Source: Synanceia verrucosa (lineage: Eukaryota; Chordata; Actinopteri; Perciformes; Synanceiidae). Taken from it: 64,000 nt of DNA. The position numbers and the translations under genes are program-made. The stretch lies in contig CM056556.1 in the NCBI GenBank assembly GCA_029721515.1, positions 19,472,645 through 19,536,644 on the forward strand. Reading direction: 5' to 3'. The notes under the pieces were generated by a model. It was not told the DNA's origin. It did no database searches and saw only the letters and a list, made by a program, of their open reading frames with translations. Numbering within the stretch: the first letter of the stretch is position 1; every line of letters begins with the position of its first letter. Below, in pieces: positions 60,891 through 64,000 of the stretch.

Positions 60891-61893
60891 AGCACAAACA
60901 GTCAACTGTCAGCTGTATTATAAGAACGTGGAAGTGTTTGGGAACGACAGCAACTCAGCCACGAAGTGGTAGGCCACATAAACTGACTGAGTGGATGCTG
61001 AGGCGCATAGTGGAAAGAGGTCGCCAACTTTCTGCAGAGTCAATCACTACAGACCTCCAAACTTCATTTAGCCTTCAGAATAGCTCAAGAACAGTGCACA
61101 GAGAGATTCATGGAATGGGTTTCCACGGCCAAGCAGCTGCATCCAAGCCATACATCACCAAATGCAATGCAAAGCGTCAAATGCAGTGGTGTAAAGCACG
61201 CCACCACTGGACTCTAGGGCAGTGAAGACACATTCTCTGGAATGACAAATCATGCTTCGCCATCTGGCAATCTGATGGATGAGTCTGGGTTTGACAGTTG
61301 CCAGGTGAACGATACTTGTTGGACTGCATTGTGCCAAGCGTAAAGTTTGGTGGAGGGGGGATTATGGTGTGGGGTTGTTTTTCAGGAGCTGGGCTTGGCC
61401 CCTTAGTTCCAGTGAAAGGAACTCTGAATGCTTCAGCATACCAAGACATTTTGGACAATTCCATGCTCCCAACTTTGTGGGAACAGTTTGGAGCTGGCCC
61501 CTTCCTCTTCCAACATGACTGTGCACCAGTGCACAAAGCAAGGTCCACAAAGACGTGGATGACAGAGTCTGGTGTGGATGAATTTGACTGGCCTGCACAG
61601 TCCTGACCTCAACCCGATAGAACACCTTTGGGATGAATTAGAGCGGCGACTGAGAGCCAGGCCTCCTTGTCCAACATCAGTGTGTGACCTCACAAATACG
61701 CTTCTGGAAGAATGAGCAAAAATTCCCATAAACACACTCCTAAATCTTGTGGACAGCCTTCCCAGAAGAGTTGAAACTGTTATAGCTGCAAAGGGTGGAC
61801 CAACGTCATATTGAACCCTATGGATTAGAAATGGGATGCCACTTAAGTTCACATGCAAGTCAAGCAGGTGAGCGAATACTTTTGGCAAAATAG
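60890..61893 (+). pseudogene. Tc1 transposase pseudogene
   Basis: Starts at STVSCIIRTWKCLGTTATQP (N-terminus lost), then SGRPHKLTEWMLRRIVERGR, GFHGQAAASKPYITKCNAKR, then after stops GGGGIMVWGCFSGAGLGPLV, FLFQHDCAPVHKARST with the second catalytic Asp intact, and DWPAQS before a frameshift that breaks the third. It ends in GCGAATACTTTTGGCAAAAT, the same terminal repeat as the Tc1 at 29893-33000, so both are one family. It lies upstream of the carboxylesterase. Confidence -1.
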
Positions 61894-62006
61894 CATAGCT
61901 ACGTAAGTCAGCTAAGCTGACTTACGATTTGATAAACAGATACTGATAATAGCAGGAACTCATGTGACGACAGGATGCTCTCAATCTTGCAGTTAGGTCT
62001 GTCACA

Positions 62007-62018
62007 CTCTCACACACA

Positions 62019-62055
<37 letters not shown>
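62007..62055. repeat. (CA)n microsatellite
   Basis: CACTCACACACACTCACACA leading into about 17 pure CA units. Confidence -1.
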
Positions 62056-62056
<1 letters not shown>

Positions 62057-62235
62057 GTATTACATTTCAAAATAACATATGAGCAGTGATTGGCCTGCTT
62101 CTATCAAGGAAAACTGGCCAATTGCATTTGGTTGCTTCTAAGTCCAAACACAACAGTCCCAGTCCAAGAAGATAAATGGATCAGGGATCTGGGCTCGATC
62201 TGAGTGAGATCCTGTGAGACCTGTGTCATTCTCAA

Positions 62236-62610
62236 GCTCCGTCTACACGACAACGGCATGATAACATTTCTGAGATTTTTCTCACAATGTTGCTGCAGGT
62301 ATTTCCGTCTACAAAGCAACGCTATAACAAGTGACAACGAGTGATAAGGATGTAATACATATGCCACGCCAATATGTAGCGCTGCAAAGAAACACAGACA
62401 GACCCATGAAAAAGAATGAAAGAAAGCAATGAGCATGCGCATGAAGTCCTTGTTTACCACTGCTTCTGGTCATGCTGTGACGTCATCGTTAGCAACAACG
62501 TCGGGTACACACTGCAACTCCGAAAGGGCATCATCAGATCTTCTCATTCTGGAACCCGTTGTCAGAAAATACCATTGTGGGTCTCCGACAATGCCGGACA
62601 ACTGCCATAT
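62236..62610 (+). mobile_element. hAT-type MITE, copy 3
   Basis: Same orientation as copy 1: CTCCGTCTACACGACAACGG at the left, then ACGAGTGATAAGGATGTAAT, GAGCATGCGCATGAAGTCCT and GATCTTCTCATTCTGGAACC. The right end past GACAATGCCGGAC is not clear. No target duplication was found. Confidence -1.
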
Positions 62611-62719
62611 TTGTGATCTATCAAATGAAAACCTGAGGAACGCCCTGAGGCCATATCAACCCCCTTTGGCACGGGCCTGTTAACCTCAGGGCCACAGAGA
62701 CTGTTGAGATTTTTAAGTC

Positions 62720-64000
62720 AAGTCAAGTCAGCTTTAGTCAAGTCAACTTTATTTGTATAGCCCAATATCACAAATTATGAATTTGCCCCATTGGGCTTTA
62801 CAATCTGTACAGGATATGACACCCTCTGTCCTTTACAAATGACCCTCGCATCAACTAAGGAAAAACTCCCCAAAAAAAAAACCTTTTAACAGGGAAAAAG
62901 AAACAGAAGAAACCTCAGGAAGAGCAACAGAGGAGGGATCCCTCTTCCAGGATGGACAGACGTGCAATAGATGCCATGTGTACAGAATAACAACAATGAA
63001 AACACATTAACACTAACATACAAAATTGTATGGAAATGTCCAAATCAATATAACAACAGCTAATATACAGTGTGTATATATAGAATTATATGAGAGTGTC
63101 CAAGGGGATGAAGAGCATCATCAAGCTATCAGCAAAGGATGAGAAGCATGTCGTCCTCTCCACCACACCAACCAGAAGAAGCCTGGGCAGCACGTCTTCC
63201 TCTCTCCACCACGCCAACCAGAAGAAGCCTCCGCAGGATGACCTCATCACCACCACGTCACTCAGAACCAGAAGATGAAGCCTGACTGGTCTGCACAACC
63301 ACTACTCCACCAGGTAGACTGGATCCATGGATACCTGTGAGAACGCACAGGGACTACGAGGCACAAAACTAATCTGCAGCATGTGTTAAAGGGAGGAAGA
63401 GAAAACACATCCTCTTCTCCACTACCCTAACAGATACAACCTGAGCAGCATCGCCTCTTCTCCATCTCACCACCATCAGGACAGACGAAGCCTGGATGAC
63501 ACCACCTCCTTCTCAACAAGTAGCCTCAGCTCACGGACACCTGGGAGCTGAGAGCACAGGGACTCCGGGGAAGAAGATGAGTTAGTAAAATGACTTAATG
63601 GAGGCATCGAAATGAAGAAGAAGAGAAGCTTAGTGTGTCAGAGAAAGTCCCCCGGCAGTCTAGACCTATAGCAGCATAACTAAGGATTGATCCAAGGCAG
63701 CCTGAGTCAACCTTGGATCAGTCCTAACTATAAGCACTATCAAAAAGGAAAGTCTTAAGCCTACTCTTGAATAAGGGGATGGTGTCTGCCTCCCGGACTG
63801 AAAGAGGGAGTTGGTTCCACAGAAGAGGAGCTTGATAACTGAAAGCTCTAGCTCCCATTCTACTTTTATAAACCCTAGGAACCGCTAATAGTCCTGCATT
63901 CTGAGAGCGTAGAGTTCTAGCAGGATTATAAGGCACTATTAGCTCCTTAAGATAAGATGGTGCCTGACCATTCAGTGCCTTGTAGGTGAGGAGGAGGATT
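62720..64000 (-). mobile_element. L2/Maui-like LINE, 3' half, runs off the window
   Basis: On the minus strand: the end of ORF2, then an ~880-bp 3' UTR, ending in AATATCACAAATTATGAATT region and a tail of AGTCAAGTCAAGTC repeats at 62720-62755. The 3' tail matches the fragment in the hAT MITE at 1915-2075. The ATCTAAGGAAAAACTCCCC-type UTR block (62845 on) is a very common fish repeat. Confidence -1.
63724..64000 (-). CDS. L2-like LINE ORF2, C-terminal end (partial)
   Basis: Open to the right edge. Reads YKALNGQAPSYLKELIVPYN, PARTLRSQNAGLLAVPRVYK and AFSYQAPLLWNQLPLSVREA, then DTIPLFKSRLKTFLF and a stop. This is the thumb/C-terminal block found in L2/CR1-clade LINEs (RTLRSQ..GLL.VPR, AF...AP.LWN.LP, FKS.LKT.LF). 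No damage is seen in the visible part. Confidence -1.
   Translation of the reverse strand, partial: ILLLTYKALNGQAPSYLKELIVPYNPARTLRSQNAGLLAVPRVYKSRMGARAFSYQAPLLWNQLPLSVREADTIPLFKSRLKTFLFDSAYS

Overview
This is euchromatic vertebrate DNA, almost certainly from a teleost fish. The coding sequence is split into GT-AG exons. The interspersed repeats are the mixed set typical of teleosts: Rex1, L2/Maui-like, RTE-like and L1 non-LTR elements, Ty3/Gypsy, a DIRS-type element, Tc1/mariner, hAT, piggyBac and a tRNA-headed SINE. There is no operon, CRISPR array or bacterial/phage gene.

Two host genes can be supported, both on the minus strand. The main one is a complete carboxylesterase gene (CES2-like) whose 13 coding exons run from 59526 down to 22755. 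The exon phases close perfectly and give 557 codons plus a stop, with the whole catalytic machinery present: oxyanion HGGG, nucleophile Ser in GESAG, Glu in NHEFGW, His in ADHGD, and two cysteine pairs. Only about 1.7 kb of a 36.8-kb gene is coding, and the rest is introns packed with transposons. The second is an exon at 2322-2789 that matches the N-terminal part of KIAA0513. Its reading frame is broken by one indel, and it ends in a splice donor, so the rest of that gene lies left of the window.

Layout, left to right. 1-2300: an old LINE remnant, a GT microsatellite and a hAT-type MITE carrying a LINE tail. 2322-2789: the KIAA0513-like exon. 2800-12150: MITEs and repeats, including two hAT MITEs with clear 8-bp target duplications, a shrunken Tc1 derivative and a GATATC-rich foldback element. 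12155-13060: a decayed piggyBac transposase. 15360-21743: a minus-strand Gypsy gag-pol relic, invaded by an L2-like LINE end and by a 2449-bp hAT element. 22755-59526: the carboxylesterase gene. Its introns hold an RTE-like LINE and a shattered Rex1 (intron 12), a Tc1 element carrying both a Rex1 and a 440-bp THAP-exon transposon (intron 12), a near-complete Rex1 with a solo LTR in it (intron 9), L1 plus an L2-like LINE plus a SINE (intron 7), a mariner-like element (intron 6), and a DIRS element with a foldback in it (intron 2). 59527-64000: 5' flank, a Tc1 pseudogene, a hAT MITE copy and the 3' end of an L2/Maui-like LINE that runs off the right edge.

I see no undescribed multi-gene system. 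The most unusual object is the short terminal-inverted-repeat element at 30001-30440, which carries a THAP-domain exon ending in a splice donor. Also notable are the two foldback elements, a chaotic inverted duplication inside the Gypsy integrase, and a SINE that abuts the polypyrimidine tract of carboxylesterase exon 10. Exact element family names are by recognition only; no database was searched.
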